Shown one piece after another: positions 6,947 through 15,930 of a stretch of DNA of 37,736 nucleotides. The DNA lies in NCBI GenBank assembly GCA_025352225.1, contig JANXTT010000087.1, forward strand, positions 1-37,736, written 5' to 3'. How positions within the stretch are numbered: the first letter of the stretch is position 1; each line of letters opens with the position of its first letter. The notes under the pieces are model-generated. The model was not told where the DNA came from, searched no databases, and saw nothing but the letters and a program-made list of their open reading frames with translations. The translations under genes and the position numbers were made by a program. Source of the DNA: Mucilaginibacter sp. GTDB taxonomy: Bacteria; Bacteroidota; Bacteroidia; Sphingobacteriales; Sphingobacteriaceae.

Positions 6947-8850
6947 ATAACCGAATAGAGTTTTTAAAAGCTGTTGCTCCATTTAATATGCTTCCAACTC
7001 ATATTATAGCCGAAGTTGCAGAGCACTTGCAGGAAATTAAATATAGCAAGGATACGGTTATTTACCAGCAGGAGGTAACTAAGATGCGAGGCATAGACAT
7101 TATTGCAGAAGGCGAATACGAATCTTTTTTTTATGATGGTGCTCAAAATAAGCGCTTGCTTGAAATCCATGAAAAAGGGTATTGTTATGGAGGCATATCA
7201 GTATTGCTCAACCGCAAACAATCTATCCGAACTGTAATTGCTAAAAAAGGAACATTAGTTTATTTTTTACACAGGAAAGAGTTTAGGGTATTGTGTAAAA
7301 CTTATGATGATTTTCTCCAATATTTCACATCCGAATTTGGTAGAAGAATGCTCAATGATGAATTTGCGCATTTTTTTAAACGGCCAACTACTTTCGAAGA
7401 AAACTATGTAGCTGCGGAGCAATTATACTCCCGTAAAATGGAGAGTGTAGAATATAGAGATATTGTGGCATGCCTGGACGAAACGCCAATTTATGAAGCT
7501 GCCCGCACTATGGCTATACATAAAATAAGTTGTTTGTTTGTGAAGGACGTATCTGGTAATATAATAGGATATATTACTGATATAACCTTACGGGATAACG
7601 TGGTGGCGAAATTATTGGATGCACACACACCGGTTCGGAATGTAATGGACAATCCGATTGTATTTATTAGTACTGAAGCATATGTTTATGAAGCTGTATT
7701 AATGATGTTCCGTACTAAAACCCGTTACTTACTAATTAAGAAAAACAATGAATTTATAGGTTTTATAAGCCGTACCAAGTTATTGAGTGAACAAGCACAA
7801 TCGCCACTGGTGTTTATCCAATCAGTTAAACTGGCGCTCTCTGTTGATGAGTTAAAACGAAAATGGGAAGCTGTGCCACAAATAGCTACCAAACTTTTGG
7901 GACGGGGGGTGCATGCCGAAATTGTAAATCAGGTGATTACAACCGTAGCCGATACTATTGCCACCAAGGTGATTGAAGGTGTAATTACGGAGATGGGGCC
8001 TCCGCCTGCTAAATTTGTTTTTATGGTGTTAGGCAGTGAAGGGCGTAAAGAACAAACCTTTAAAACCGATCAGGATAATGCCATTATCTACGAAGATAAA
8101 GCCAATGAGCAACGCGAATTAGTGAGAGAATATTTTCTGGAGTTTGCTAAGCGTGTATCAGATAAGCTGAACTTTATAGGGTTTGTGTATTGCACAGGAG
8201 GTTTTATGGCTCAAAACCCAGAATGGACGCATTCTTTGTCCTACTGGAAACGCAACTATACTAGTTGGATGGCCGAATCTGTTCCCGAAAGTGTGATTAA
8301 ATTCTCTACCTTTTTTGATTGTAGGCATATTTACGGTGAAGGGGCTATTATGGATGAGTTAAAAGACTTTTTAAACGAGGAATTGCAGAAACCAATGGAA
8401 AAATTGTTTTTCCATATGGCAAAAAATGCGCTGCAATATGAACCACCTCTAACATTTTTTAAAAAGATACGCACGTTTACAAAAGGGTCACAAGAGGTTT
8501 TTGACATAAAAAAGGCAATGACGCCCATTGTTGACCTTGCCCGGGTTTATGCCTTAAAGAATCGCATTTTTGATGTAAACACCGGCGAAAGATTAAAAGC
8601 ATTAAAAGAAAAAGGAGTTTTCACAGAGGCAGCCTATGTTGAACTTATTCAGTCGTACTATTTTTTAATGAGCATGCGTTTGCGTAAACAAGCCTCACAG
8701 ATCATCCACGATAAAATGGAACCGGATAATTACATTGATCCGGAAACGCTTACCAAAATAGAACGCGTTACGTTGAAGGAAATATTTAAAACGATAAATG
8801 ATTTTCAAACCAAAATCAGGCTTGAATTTACCGGCAATATTTTAGGGTAA
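6943..8850 (+). CDS. cNMP-binding / CBS pair / DUF294 nucleotidyltransferase-like signalling protein
   Basis: A cytosolic 635-aa protein with four modules. These are a cyclic-nucleotide-binding-like domain (about 13-135), two CBS motifs (about 165-285), a DUF294 GlnD-like nucleotidyltransferase domain (about 355-450) and its helical C-terminal partner (about 470-620). The transferase core keeps LGSEGRKEQT (363-372) and DQDN (376-379), the expected Mg/nucleotide-binding residues, so it may be active. The ATG at 6943 overlaps the exonuclease stop (ATGA). It is preferred over a TTG at 6886, which would put 19 residues inside the exonuclease frame. The same domain order, next to a DnaQ-type exonuclease, is known from other bacteria. 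The target of any nucleotidyl transfer is unknown. It converges on the J-domain gene. Confidence 0.88.
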   Translation: MNNRIEFLKAVAPFNMLPTHIIAEVAEHLQEIKYSKDTVIYQQEVTKMRGIDIIAEGEYESFFYDGAQNKRLLEIHEKGYCYGGISVLLNRKQSIRTVIAKKGTLVYFLHRKEFRVLCKTYDDFLQYFTSEFGRRMLNDEFAHFFKRPTTFEENYVAAEQLYSRKMESVEYRDIVACLDETPIYEAARTMAIHKISCLFVKDVSGNIIGYITDITLRDNVVAKLLDAHTPVRNVMDNPIVFISTEAYVYEAVLMMFRTKTRYLLIKKNNEFIGFISRTKLLSEQAQSPLVFIQSVKLALSVDELKRKWEAVPQIATKLLGRGVHAEIVNQVITTVADTIATKVIEGVITEMGPPPAKFVFMVLGSEGRKEQTFKTDQDNAIIYEDKANEQRELVREYFLEFAKRVSDKLNFIGFVYCTGGFMAQNPEWTHSLSYWKRNYTSWMAESVPESVIKFSTFFDCRHIYGEGAIMDELKDFLNEELQKPMEKLFFHMAKNALQYEPPLTFFKKIRTFTKGSQEVFDIKKAMTPIVDLARVYALKNRIFDVNTGERLKALKEKGVFTEAAYVELIQSYYFLMSMRLRKQASQIIHDKMEPDNYIDPETLTKIERVTLKEIFKTINDFQTKIRLEFTGNILG

Positions 8851-8864
8851 ATAGCAAAAAGAGA

Positions 8865-9314
8865 TTAAGCTGTAGCCACTAACCTGCTAGTACTTCGGTA
8901 TACAAACTCATTGTAGATATGCCTCCGTGCAAACCTGCCTGGCGAATCAGCGTTAACTAATTTTACATATACTGATTTTGGAACATCAAAATACTCATAA
9001 ATATTACCGTCCAAAAAGGTTATCTGTAAAACTTGTGATTTATATTCAAAATCAGCAATTGCCGAAGCTGTAGTTGTCTCCACATATTCGTTAATTGATT
9101 GTGCCCTTGTTTCTGGCGCTATGCTTACCAAAAAATGATAGGCTTCAATTATATATTTGCTTTTTTCTTCAGCTTCCAGTTTAAGATCGTGGTTATCATT
9201 AAATTTATCCGGATGCCAATTTTTCATTAACGTGCGGTAAACAGACTTTAATTCACTTAGTTCAGCAGCTTCGTTTACGCCAAGAAACTTTCTATAATCG
9301 ACAATTTTTTTCAT
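8865..9314 (-). CDS. J-domain / KTSC-domain fusion protein
   Basis: A 149-aa cytosolic protein. Residues 4-70 form a J-domain with the HPD signature (H34-P35-D36 in NWHPDKF), the residues that stimulate DnaK ATPase. Residues about 85-145 match the KTSC domain: 'ADFEYKSQVLQITF' followed by 'IYEYFDVPKSVYVKLVNADSPGRFA' elements. KTSC is a short domain related to the lysyl-tRNA synthetase C-terminus, of unclear function and possibly nucleic-acid binding. The fusion suggests an adaptor that recruits DnaK to a KTSC ligand, which is inference. It lacks the glycine-rich and zinc-finger parts of DnaJ. Its stop lies 14 bp from that of the convergent DUF294 gene. Confidence 0.8.
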   Translation of the reverse strand: MKKIVDYRKFLGVNEAAELSELKSVYRTLMKNWHPDKFNDNHDLKLEAEEKSKYIIEAYHFLVSIAPETRAQSINEYVETTTASAIADFEYKSQVLQITFLDGNIYEYFDVPKSVYVKLVNADSPGRFARRHIYNEFVYRSTSRLVATA

Positions 9315-9754
9315 GTGTTTTTATTGTAACTTTTTATTGTCGTTGAAGTAAAGGGCAATTTTGCATTATATTGTTCAATGAGCAATTTTTTGCAAAGTTA
9401 TAAATTTTAACAATACATTGTTATTCAAGTTAGTAAATAATTATATAAATAATCTACGTCTTGGCATATGTAGTATTATAATTAAGTTAACTTTAACGCC
9501 AGTGTGTTGAAATAACCGAACTTATTTGGGTATTTGTTTTTCATTTTGATAATTAACCATACCATTTTGACATGGTTTATAGGTATTGTAAATATATAAA
9601 ACTTCAATTTAAGCTATTTAAAGCCCAATAAACACTATTGGCATGAGACTTGTAAATCACCATAAACTTCATTATTAAAGATGACATCAGATCATTCATA
9701 CGTACATCATTCAATTTCTACTCCCCTAATCATTTTTATTGTTAACTATTATTT
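9315..9754. other. Long divergent regulatory region upstream of kup
   Basis: These 440 AT-rich bases separate the J-domain gene (minus) from kup (plus). No ORF with coding character is seen. It includes a sigma-54-like element at 9638 (separate entry) and a short inverted repeat, AACCAT with ATGGTT, around 9556-9578. The length suggests regulated transcription of kup. Confidence 0.5.
9638..9654 (+). promoter_or_regulatory. Sigma-54-like -24/-12 promoter element
   Basis: TTGGCATGAGACTTGTA at 9638-9654 resembles TGGCACG-N4-TTGCA. The -24 GG is intact and the spacing is correct, but the -12 element reads TTGT instead of TTGC. It lies 100 bp upstream of the kup ATG in the right orientation. It would imply an NtrC-type activator, and none is encoded nearby. 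Confidence 0.4.
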
Positions 9755-11746
9755 ATGAACACACATCTAAAAAAACTCTCCCTCGGCGGGATGTTGGTTA
9801 CACTCGGAATTATTTTTGGTGATATCGGGACATCTCCGTTGTATGTTTTTCAAACGTTATTGGTAGAAGGAGGGAAGGTTAATGCAGCCCTTGTATTGGG
9901 TTCAATTTCATGTATCTTTTGGACACTTACCCTGCAAACAACTTTTAAGTATATTGTAATAACACTGCAGGCCGATAACAATGGTGAGGGAGGGATATTT
10001 TCGTTATACGCTTTAGTTAGGCGTTACGGAAAATGGCTTGCAATACCTGCTATAATTGGCGCGGGGACATTGTTGGCTGATGGTATAATTACCCCGCCAA
10101 TATCTGTCACGTCGGCAATTGAGGGGCTAAATTTGGTACCTGCTTTTACCTCTTCAATTGTACCAGGTAATAATTTGATATTAATTATAGTTGCCAGTAT
10201 AATTCTCGGATTGTTTTTTATTCAACAATTTGGTACAAAGGTAGTTGGTTCGGCATTTGGGCCAATTATGTTGATGTGGTTTCTTATGCTGGGCTTTGTT
10301 GGTTCGGCACAATTAATAAACTATCCCGAAATTTTTAAGGCATTAAACCCATATTACGGTATGCGGTTATTGATAGATCATCCTCGTGGCTTTTGGTTAT
10401 TAGGTGCTGTATTTTTGTGTACTACAGGTGCCGAAGCCTTATATTCTGATTTGGGGCATTGCGGTCGTAAAAACATTCAGGCGAGTTGGGTTTTTGTTAA
10501 AACAACCTTGATGCTAAATTATCTAGGTCAGGCTGCTTGGGTATTAACCCGTCCTGCCGGGTTTAATTTTACTGGAGTTAATCCATTTTTTGAAATAGTA
10601 CCACATACGTATTTACTACCTGCAGTTGCTTTGGCAACTTTGGCAACTATAATTGCAAGTCAGGCTTTAATAAGTGGTTCATTTACGCTTATTAGTGAAG
10701 CCGTAAGTATGAATTTTTGGCCGCGTATTACCATAAAATACCCATCAAATATCCGTGGTCAGATTTATATACCAAGTATTAACTGGATATTATGTTTTGG
10801 ATGTATCGCCGTTTCATTATACTTCCGCACATCAGAAGCAATGACCGCCGCATACGGTTTCTCGATAACTATAGCCATGTTAATGACAACCGTTTTAATG
10901 TATTATTTTATGAGATATGTTAAACATTGGCCGGTTTGGTTGGTAACTATTATAGTGTGCGTGTTCTTAACGGTTGAGTTTTCTTTCTTTATAACTAATG
11001 CGGCAAAACTTTTGAAAAGAATCTTCTTTGTTTTCTTCGAAGTAGGGTTGATATTTACAATGTATATATGGTTTAAAGCACGGAAAATTAACAATCGATT
11101 CTTGAACTTTATTGATCTAAAAGACCAAATGCCAATGCTAAAGGCTTTAAGTGCCGATCAAACCATACCAAAATACTCAACTCACCTGATATACCTAACA
11201 AAAGCTAATAACAGTAAGCAAATAGAACAAAAGATCATCTACTCTATTATAAGCCGAATCCCTAAACGGGCGGATGTATATTGGTTTATACATATTGACA
11301 GAACGGATGAGCCGTATACCATGGAATACAGTATTGAAGAGATCGAAAATGATAAGGTGATCCGTATTGACTTTCGTTTAGGTTTTAGAATACAACCCCG
11401 CGTAAATGTATTATTCAGAAAAGTAATTGAAGACATGGTAAAACGGAACGAATTAGACGTTACCAGTCGGTATCCATCATTGCAGAGTTATAATGTAGCC
11501 GCAGATTTCAGATTTGTTATTATGGAGAAATTCTTATCTTACAATAACTTATTTAGTGCTTCAGAAGGGTTTATATTAAGAAGTTATTTTGCAATAAAGA
11601 AACTGGCACAAACCGAAGCCAAGGCTTTTGGCTTGGACACCAGTGAAACTAAAGTAGAAAAAATACCGATGATAGTTAAACCTGTTGGTAACATTATTTT
11701 AAAACGTGTAGACCCTCATTCAGCTTTCCATCGGGTTGATCATTAG
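9755..11746 (+). CDS. kup: Kup-family potassium uptake transporter
   Basis: A K+/H+ symporter of the KUP/HAK/KT family in the inner membrane. At 663 aa it has the family's normal length. The N-terminus shows the diagnostic GDIGTSPLYVFQ in the first helix. Further family motifs are NNGEGGIFSLYAL, LLADGIITPPISVTSAIEGL and CTTGAEALYSDLGHCG, spread over about 12 helices up to residue 445. A soluble C-terminal domain (about 446-663) completes the protein. The start ATG places helix 1 at the expected distance. A histidine kinase follows 30 bp later on the same strand and is probably co-transcribed, suggesting that potassium or turgor is linked to that kinase. A long leader region and a sigma-54-like element lie upstream. 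Confidence 0.94.
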   Translation: MNTHLKKLSLGGMLVTLGIIFGDIGTSPLYVFQTLLVEGGKVNAALVLGSISCIFWTLTLQTTFKYIVITLQADNNGEGGIFSLYALVRRYGKWLAIPAIIGAGTLLADGIITPPISVTSAIEGLNLVPAFTSSIVPGNNLILIIVASIILGLFFIQQFGTKVVGSAFGPIMLMWFLMLGFVGSAQLINYPEIFKALNPYYGMRLLIDHPRGFWLLGAVFLCTTGAEALYSDLGHCGRKNIQASWVFVKTTLMLNYLGQAAWVLTRPAGFNFTGVNPFFEIVPHTYLLPAVALATLATIIASQALISGSFTLISEAVSMNFWPRITIKYPSNIRGQIYIPSINWILCFGCIAVSLYFRTSEAMTAAYGFSITIAMLMTTVLMYYFMRYVKHWPVWLVTIIVCVFLTVEFSFFITNAAKLLKRIFFVFFEVGLIFTMYIWFKARKINNRFLNFIDLKDQMPMLKALSADQTIPKYSTHLIYLTKANNSKQIEQKIIYSIISRIPKRADVYWFIHIDRTDEPYTMEYSIEEIENDKVIRIDFRLGFRIQPRVNVLFRKVIEDMVKRNELDVTSRYPSLQSYNVAADFRFVIMEKFLSYNNLFSASEGFILRSYFAIKKLAQTEAKAFGLDTSETKVEKIPMIVKPVGNIILKRVDPHSAFHRVDH

Positions 11747-11776
11747 TACAACACATATTTTGTAAAATACAAAAAA

Positions 11777-13489
11777 ATGACTATAAAAAATAAACTCCGC
11801 GCTGGCTTTGGCTTTCTGTTTTTAATAGCTTTTTTGTGCTGTAGTTTATCGATATTTTTTTTAAATAATCTATCATCAGATGCTAGTGAAATACTTAAAG
11901 ATAATTATGAATCGCTAAAGTATGCAAAAAACATCACATCGGCTTTAGATGAAAGCCAAGCCGGATTAAGTCAATACCAAATTAGTACTATTGAAAATAA
12001 TCTGCGCAAGCAGGAAAAAAATGTGACAGAACCGGGCGAACAACAATTAACCAATAAATTAAGGTTAGAGTTTGAGCACCTCAAAGTACTTAAAACAATA
12101 CAAATTGACGCCGAGCTGGAGTTACGTTCACAAATTAGAAATGTACTCTACAATATTATGCAGCTCAATATGAATAGTATTGAAAAGCGGAACAACAACG
12201 CGCAAAATACAGCACACAGGGCAACAATTATTGTTGCCCTGATTGGTTCATTTTGTTTTTTGGTAGCTTTTACATTTGTAATAAACTTCCCAGGATACAT
12301 TGCAAACCCAATAAAGGAACTCACCGGGCGCATTAAAGAGATCAGTAATCGAAACTATCATCAGCATTTAAATTTTAAAACAAATGATGAATTTGGTGAA
12401 CTGGCAATAGCATTTAATCTAATGACTGGGAAGCTTAATGAATTTGAGCACGGTAATTTGGCAAATATACTATTCGAAAAAAAGCGGATAGAAACCATTA
12501 TCAATTCTATGCATGATGCCATAATTGGTTTCGATGAGAAATACACCATCATTTTTGCAAATGACGTAGCATGTAGGTTATTAAGTACTAATGAAGAAAG
12601 ATTAACTGGCAAGCACGCGCATGATGTAGCGATGGAAAACGATTTGTTACGTAACTTATTGATAAACGATCATCTAAAAATGAAAATAAATACGGATAAC
12701 CGGGAGGATTATTACTCTAAAGAAATAGTTCCAGTTATCAGTAATGATAAAGTTATTGGCAAAGTAATTATTCTAAAAAACATTACAGAATACCAGCAAT
12801 TAGATGAGGCTAAAACGAATTTTATTGCAACCATATCTCACGAATTAAAAACACCAATATCATCTATAAAAATGAGTTTAAAATTACTCCAGGATGCACG
12901 TGTTGGAGCGGTAAATAGTGAACAAAAACAATTGATTGATAATATTGATGAAGATGCACGGCGGCTTTTACATATAACGGCTGAATTGCTTGATATGGCC
13001 CAGGCAGAAACAGGAAAAATACGCCTTAACTTTGGTAGTACGCACCCTAAAAACATCGTGGATTATGCGGTTAAGGCATTAAAATTTATTGCCGATCAAC
13101 AAGAAATCACCTTAAATATAAAATGTGATAATAATCTTCCATATGTGCGGGCTGATCTTGATAAAACAACTTGGGTATTGATAAATTTGCTATCAAATGC
13201 GATAAAATACAGCAGGCCTAACACAACTGTTGATTTGTTTGTTAAACAAAATAAATTGGATGGAATAGAATTTATAGTTCAAGACCATGGGCAAGGAATA
13301 GAAGATAAATATTTATCCCGAATATTTGAACGGTATTTTAAAGTACCGGGTGCTTCAGTAGAACAAACAGGTACTGGTTTGGGGCTTGCCATTGCTAAAG
13401 ATTTTATCGAAGCCCAGTCGGGCAAAATCGGTGTTAGTAGCGAAATAGGAGTGGGGAGTAGATTTTATTTTATTTTGCCAGTTAGTTAA
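11777..13489 (+). CDS. Membrane histidine kinase (HAMP-PAS-HisKA-HATPase), orphan
   Basis: A 570-aa sensor kinase. TM1 (about 11-30) and TM2 (about 149-174) enclose a periplasmic helical sensor of about 115 residues. HAMP (about 172-226), PAS (about 235-340), HisKA with phospho-acceptor H355 in ISHELKTP, and an HATPase_c domain with N-box LLSNAIKYS (471-479) and G-box GTGLGLAIA (532-540) follow. It starts 30 bp after kup, so it is probably in the same operon. No response regulator is encoded adjacent, so the partner must act in trans. Kinases of this design are also found beside potassium-transport genes in Bacteroidota; a potassium or osmotic role is an inference from the neighbour. A perfect 10-bp-arm inverted repeat lies in the TM2 codons. 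Confidence 0.9.
   Translation: MTIKNKLRAGFGFLFLIAFLCCSLSIFFLNNLSSDASEILKDNYESLKYAKNITSALDESQAGLSQYQISTIENNLRKQEKNVTEPGEQQLTNKLRLEFEHLKVLKTIQIDAELELRSQIRNVLYNIMQLNMNSIEKRNNNAQNTAHRATIIVALIGSFCFLVAFTFVINFPGYIANPIKELTGRIKEISNRNYHQHLNFKTNDEFGELAIAFNLMTGKLNEFEHGNLANILFEKKRIETIINSMHDAIIGFDEKYTIIFANDVACRLLSTNEERLTGKHAHDVAMENDLLRNLLINDHLKMKINTDNREDYYSKEIVPVISNDKVIGKVIILKNITEYQQLDEAKTNFIATISHELKTPISSIKMSLKLLQDARVGAVNSEQKQLIDNIDEDARRLLHITAELLDMAQAETGKIRLNFGSTHPKNIVDYAVKALKFIADQQEITLNIKCDNNLPYVRADLDKTTWVLINLLSNAIKYSRPNTTVDLFVKQNKLDGIEFIVQDHGQGIEDKYLSRIFERYFKVPGASVEQTGTGLGLAIAKDFIEAQSGKIGVSSEIGVGSRFYFILPVS
12218..12240. repeat. Perfect inverted repeat inside the kinase TM2 codons
   Basis: AGGGCAACAA-TTA-TTGTTGCCCT: perfect 10-bp arms and a 3-nt loop, within coding sequence. 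Because of the symmetry, both strands encode RATIIVAL in one frame. It would form a stable mRNA hairpin just upstream of the HAMP codons. Confidence 0.6.
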
Positions 13490-13636
13490 CTACCTCATAA
13501 TCATATTTTCAGGTTGGATATATGAGTCTATAAAGGTTTCTGTAGGCATTACTAAGAGTTTGATCGCAATCGGATGTGAAGCACATTTATAACTTATGCC
13601 GGTACAACGTAAACACAGGCGTAATTAAAGATATTG

Positions 13637-14290
13637 TTATTCGGAAGATAAGATTGAATTAGTATTTATAGCTGTTTGAGTTGTAACTGGATCAACCTTT
13701 TGGTAATAGTTGGTAGTTAGTATAAACATTGCAACATCAGCTATACTCTTAAACACTAAAAAAACCGATAAATCGCTGAAATTAAAAAAAGCCGGAATAA
13801 GAATACATAAATGCATGGGTATTATTCTGAGATAAGGCATGTAAAACATTTTGCCAATATTAACCGCCCTGTCCTTGTTGTGTATTTTACGCTGTACAAA
13901 GTTTACAACTTGTAGTATTAAAAACACCAACAGATACTGCTTGTAAAAAATCCAGTCAAAAAAGCCCGATGTTGCCTTGATGCCTAAAAATACAAAATAG
14001 CAAAAATGAAAACCTCCAAAGTGCAATAAAAAAAACCAGGCTAAAGAATTAGCTACCTTCTTATCACTTTTGCCGCCATTCTCAGTAGGTTTAAATATAG
14101 ATACGTCCACCTTTGGGGATGTACGCATATCTAAAAAGTTAAAAAATCCCAAAAAAACGCTTTGCGACCAGTATAACCAAAGTAGTGTATTAAATACTTT
14201 TGGATTTTGTTCGTATTTATATACCATATAAACATTCACCACCAATAGCATCCAAAAAGAAGGGTCAAGTAAGATTTTTTTCCAATTCAT
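13637..14290 (-). CDS. DUF6498-like integral membrane protein
   Basis: A 217-aa polytopic membrane protein with about six hydrophobic segments: near 9-24, 33-52, 82-105, 108-132, 150-170 and 172-194. The N-terminal LLDPSFWMLLVVNVYMVYKY and the following helix with LLWLYWSQSVFLGFFN resemble the DUF6498 family, whose function is unknown. The soluble loop between helices 2 and 3 carries the basic run KPTENGGKSDKK. It is monocistronic on the minus strand, facing the kinase gene across 147 bp and divergent from the TPR-MORN gene across 230 bp. No catalytic motif is visible. The family assignment is from memory of its pattern and is moderately sure. Confidence 0.65.
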   Translation of the reverse strand: MNWKKILLDPSFWMLLVVNVYMVYKYEQNPKVFNTLLWLYWSQSVFLGFFNFLDMRTSPKVDVSIFKPTENGGKSDKKVANSLAWFFLLHFGGFHFCYFVFLGIKATSGFFDWIFYKQYLLVFLILQVVNFVQRKIHNKDRAVNIGKMFYMPYLRIIPMHLCILIPAFFNFSDLSVFLVFKSIADVAMFILTTNYYQKVDPVTTQTAINTNSILSSE

Positions 14291-14520
14291 AAAAATATTT
14301 ATTTTCCACTTTGATTTGACTCGTATTTAAAAACCTTACATTCTTTCAAATAAAAGAGTTCTTTATTTATATTTAGTATAACTTATGTATGTTTGGTAAA
14401 CAAATTACACTATAATTAAACAAAATTAGCAGTAGGTTTAATTATAAAAATACCAGATATGCGTTATCTAAAACTATAAAAATAATGATAGTTTTACATT
14501 TAAAAAGAAACATATAACCC

Positions 14521-15912
14521 ATGAAAAGATATTTACTTGTTATGTTTTTATTGATTTTCATAGGGCAGCAATTATTGGCACAAACGTATAATGAATATAG
14601 CAAAAAAGGACTCGATGCTTACGATCAAAAAAAATACACGGAAGCAATTGACTGGTTCACAAAAAGCATTGAAGTAGATAAAATGAATTTTGAGGGTTAT
14701 TCCAACCGTGGCTATACCTATATGTTATTAAAGGAATTTGATAAGGCTGAATCTGATTTAAATGCAGCAGTAAGGTTGGCACCTGATACTGCCTATAATT
14801 ATAAAAATCGCTCAACATTATATGATAACAAAGGAAATACGGAATTAGCGATTGCCGATATAACCAAATATATATCCTTAAAACCGAAGGATTACGCGGC
14901 ATATGATACTCGCGGCAATTTATATAAATACCTTAACAAAGATGACCTGGCAATAGCTGACTTTGATAAGAGCATTTCACTACGCCCTGATTATCTGAAT
15001 CCGTACATCAGAAAAGCGTTTACCCTAAGTCGCCAAAATCGAACAGACGAAGGTATTAAAGTGCTTACCAATGTGGAAAATGATACCCGTTTATATGCTG
15101 GTGGTGTGTTTTTTGGAGCCCGTGCCAATCTTTATATCAAAGTACGCAGATATGAACAAGCATTGGAAGACGAAAAAAAAGCCGATCAATACGGCTGCAC
15201 CGATTGGAAAAGTTATGCTGACAGAGCTATTATAGAATCGTACCTAAAAATGGATGATGAGGCAAGTGCCTCGCTTAAAAAAGCTGTTGTATACAATAAA
15301 AACATGAAAGAGATTTATAATTATATAAAAACTAATCGCATCAAACCGTCAACAGGGTGCATTGATGGTGAGTGCGAAACTGGAGTTGGTACATATTTAT
15401 TCCCTAGCGGTAATAAGTATATTGGTGGCTTTAATCATTATACGCGTCAAGGCCAAGGTATTTGTTATTTTGCCAATGGCGACCGGTTTGAAGGCACTTT
15501 CGCTAATAATGAACAACAACAAGGGACGTATACGTTTGCAAATGGCTATAAATATATTGGCAGTTATGATGCAAATGGCAAAGAACTCAATGGCACATAT
15601 TACGCAACTAACGGCAATTCTGTAGAGATGAGAAATGGAGTGATGGTGCCTTTAGCTACTGCCACAAGTACACTTGCCCAAAACAGCCAAATGATGACCT
15701 GCCCTGTTTGTAATGGCCTTGGCATCCGTTCAATAGCGGCAAAGGGAACTACATACAGTACTTATACAACCCCAAATAGTTATTCTATTGACCGTAATGG
15801 CAATACGCACGTAGAAGTGTATGGTGGTACCGTAGTGCTCGAAAGCCACGACTTTGGTCATTACGAAGATTGCCAAAAGTGCCATGGAAAAGGTGTCATC
15901 CCTAAAAATTGA
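14521..15912 (+). CDS. Exported TPR-MORN protein with CxxCxG pairs
   Basis: A 463-aa secreted protein with a signal peptide cut after LLA-Q (residue 20). Residues 23-265 hold about seven TPR helical pairs (for example YSKKGLDAYDQKKYTEAIDWF and YSNRGYTYMLLKEFDKAESDL). A GCIDGEC hinge (280-285) leads into three MORN-like repeats (about 290-365) with NGxxYxGxF/Y character. The C-terminal part carries two DnaJ-type motifs, CPVCNGLG (394-401) and CQKCHGKG (451-458), 54 residues apart, which could form one zinc ribbon or thiol site. TPR and MORN units are protein-interaction scaffolds, so a periplasmic or cell-envelope scaffold is likely. A MORN paralogue follows 18 bp later, probably in the same operon. 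The function is unknown. Confidence 0.8.
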   Translation: MKRYLLVMFLLIFIGQQLLAQTYNEYSKKGLDAYDQKKYTEAIDWFTKSIEVDKMNFEGYSNRGYTYMLLKEFDKAESDLNAAVRLAPDTAYNYKNRSTLYDNKGNTELAIADITKYISLKPKDYAAYDTRGNLYKYLNKDDLAIADFDKSISLRPDYLNPYIRKAFTLSRQNRTDEGIKVLTNVENDTRLYAGGVFFGARANLYIKVRRYEQALEDEKKADQYGCTDWKSYADRAIIESYLKMDDEASASLKKAVVYNKNMKEIYNYIKTNRIKPSTGCIDGECETGVGTYLFPSGNKYIGGFNHYTRQGQGICYFANGDRFEGTFANNEQQQGTYTFANGYKYIGSYDANGKELNGTYYATNGNSVEMRNGVMVPLATATSTLAQNSQMMTCPVCNGLGIRSIAAKGTTYSTYTTPNSYSIDRNGNTHVEVYGGTVVLESHDFGHYEDCQKCHGKGVIPKN

Positions 15913-15930
15913 GCTATTAAAATTAAATTT

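Noticed and set aside
13478..13492. TAGTTAACTA palindrome at the kinase stop codon
   Set aside because: Short, AT-rich, and explained by the stop codon context; no T-tract or longer stem.
15362..15625. 87-codon open frame inside the TPR-MORN gene
   Set aside because: It is an alternative frame of the MORN repeat region; the main frame carries clear TPR, MORN and CxxCxG motifs.
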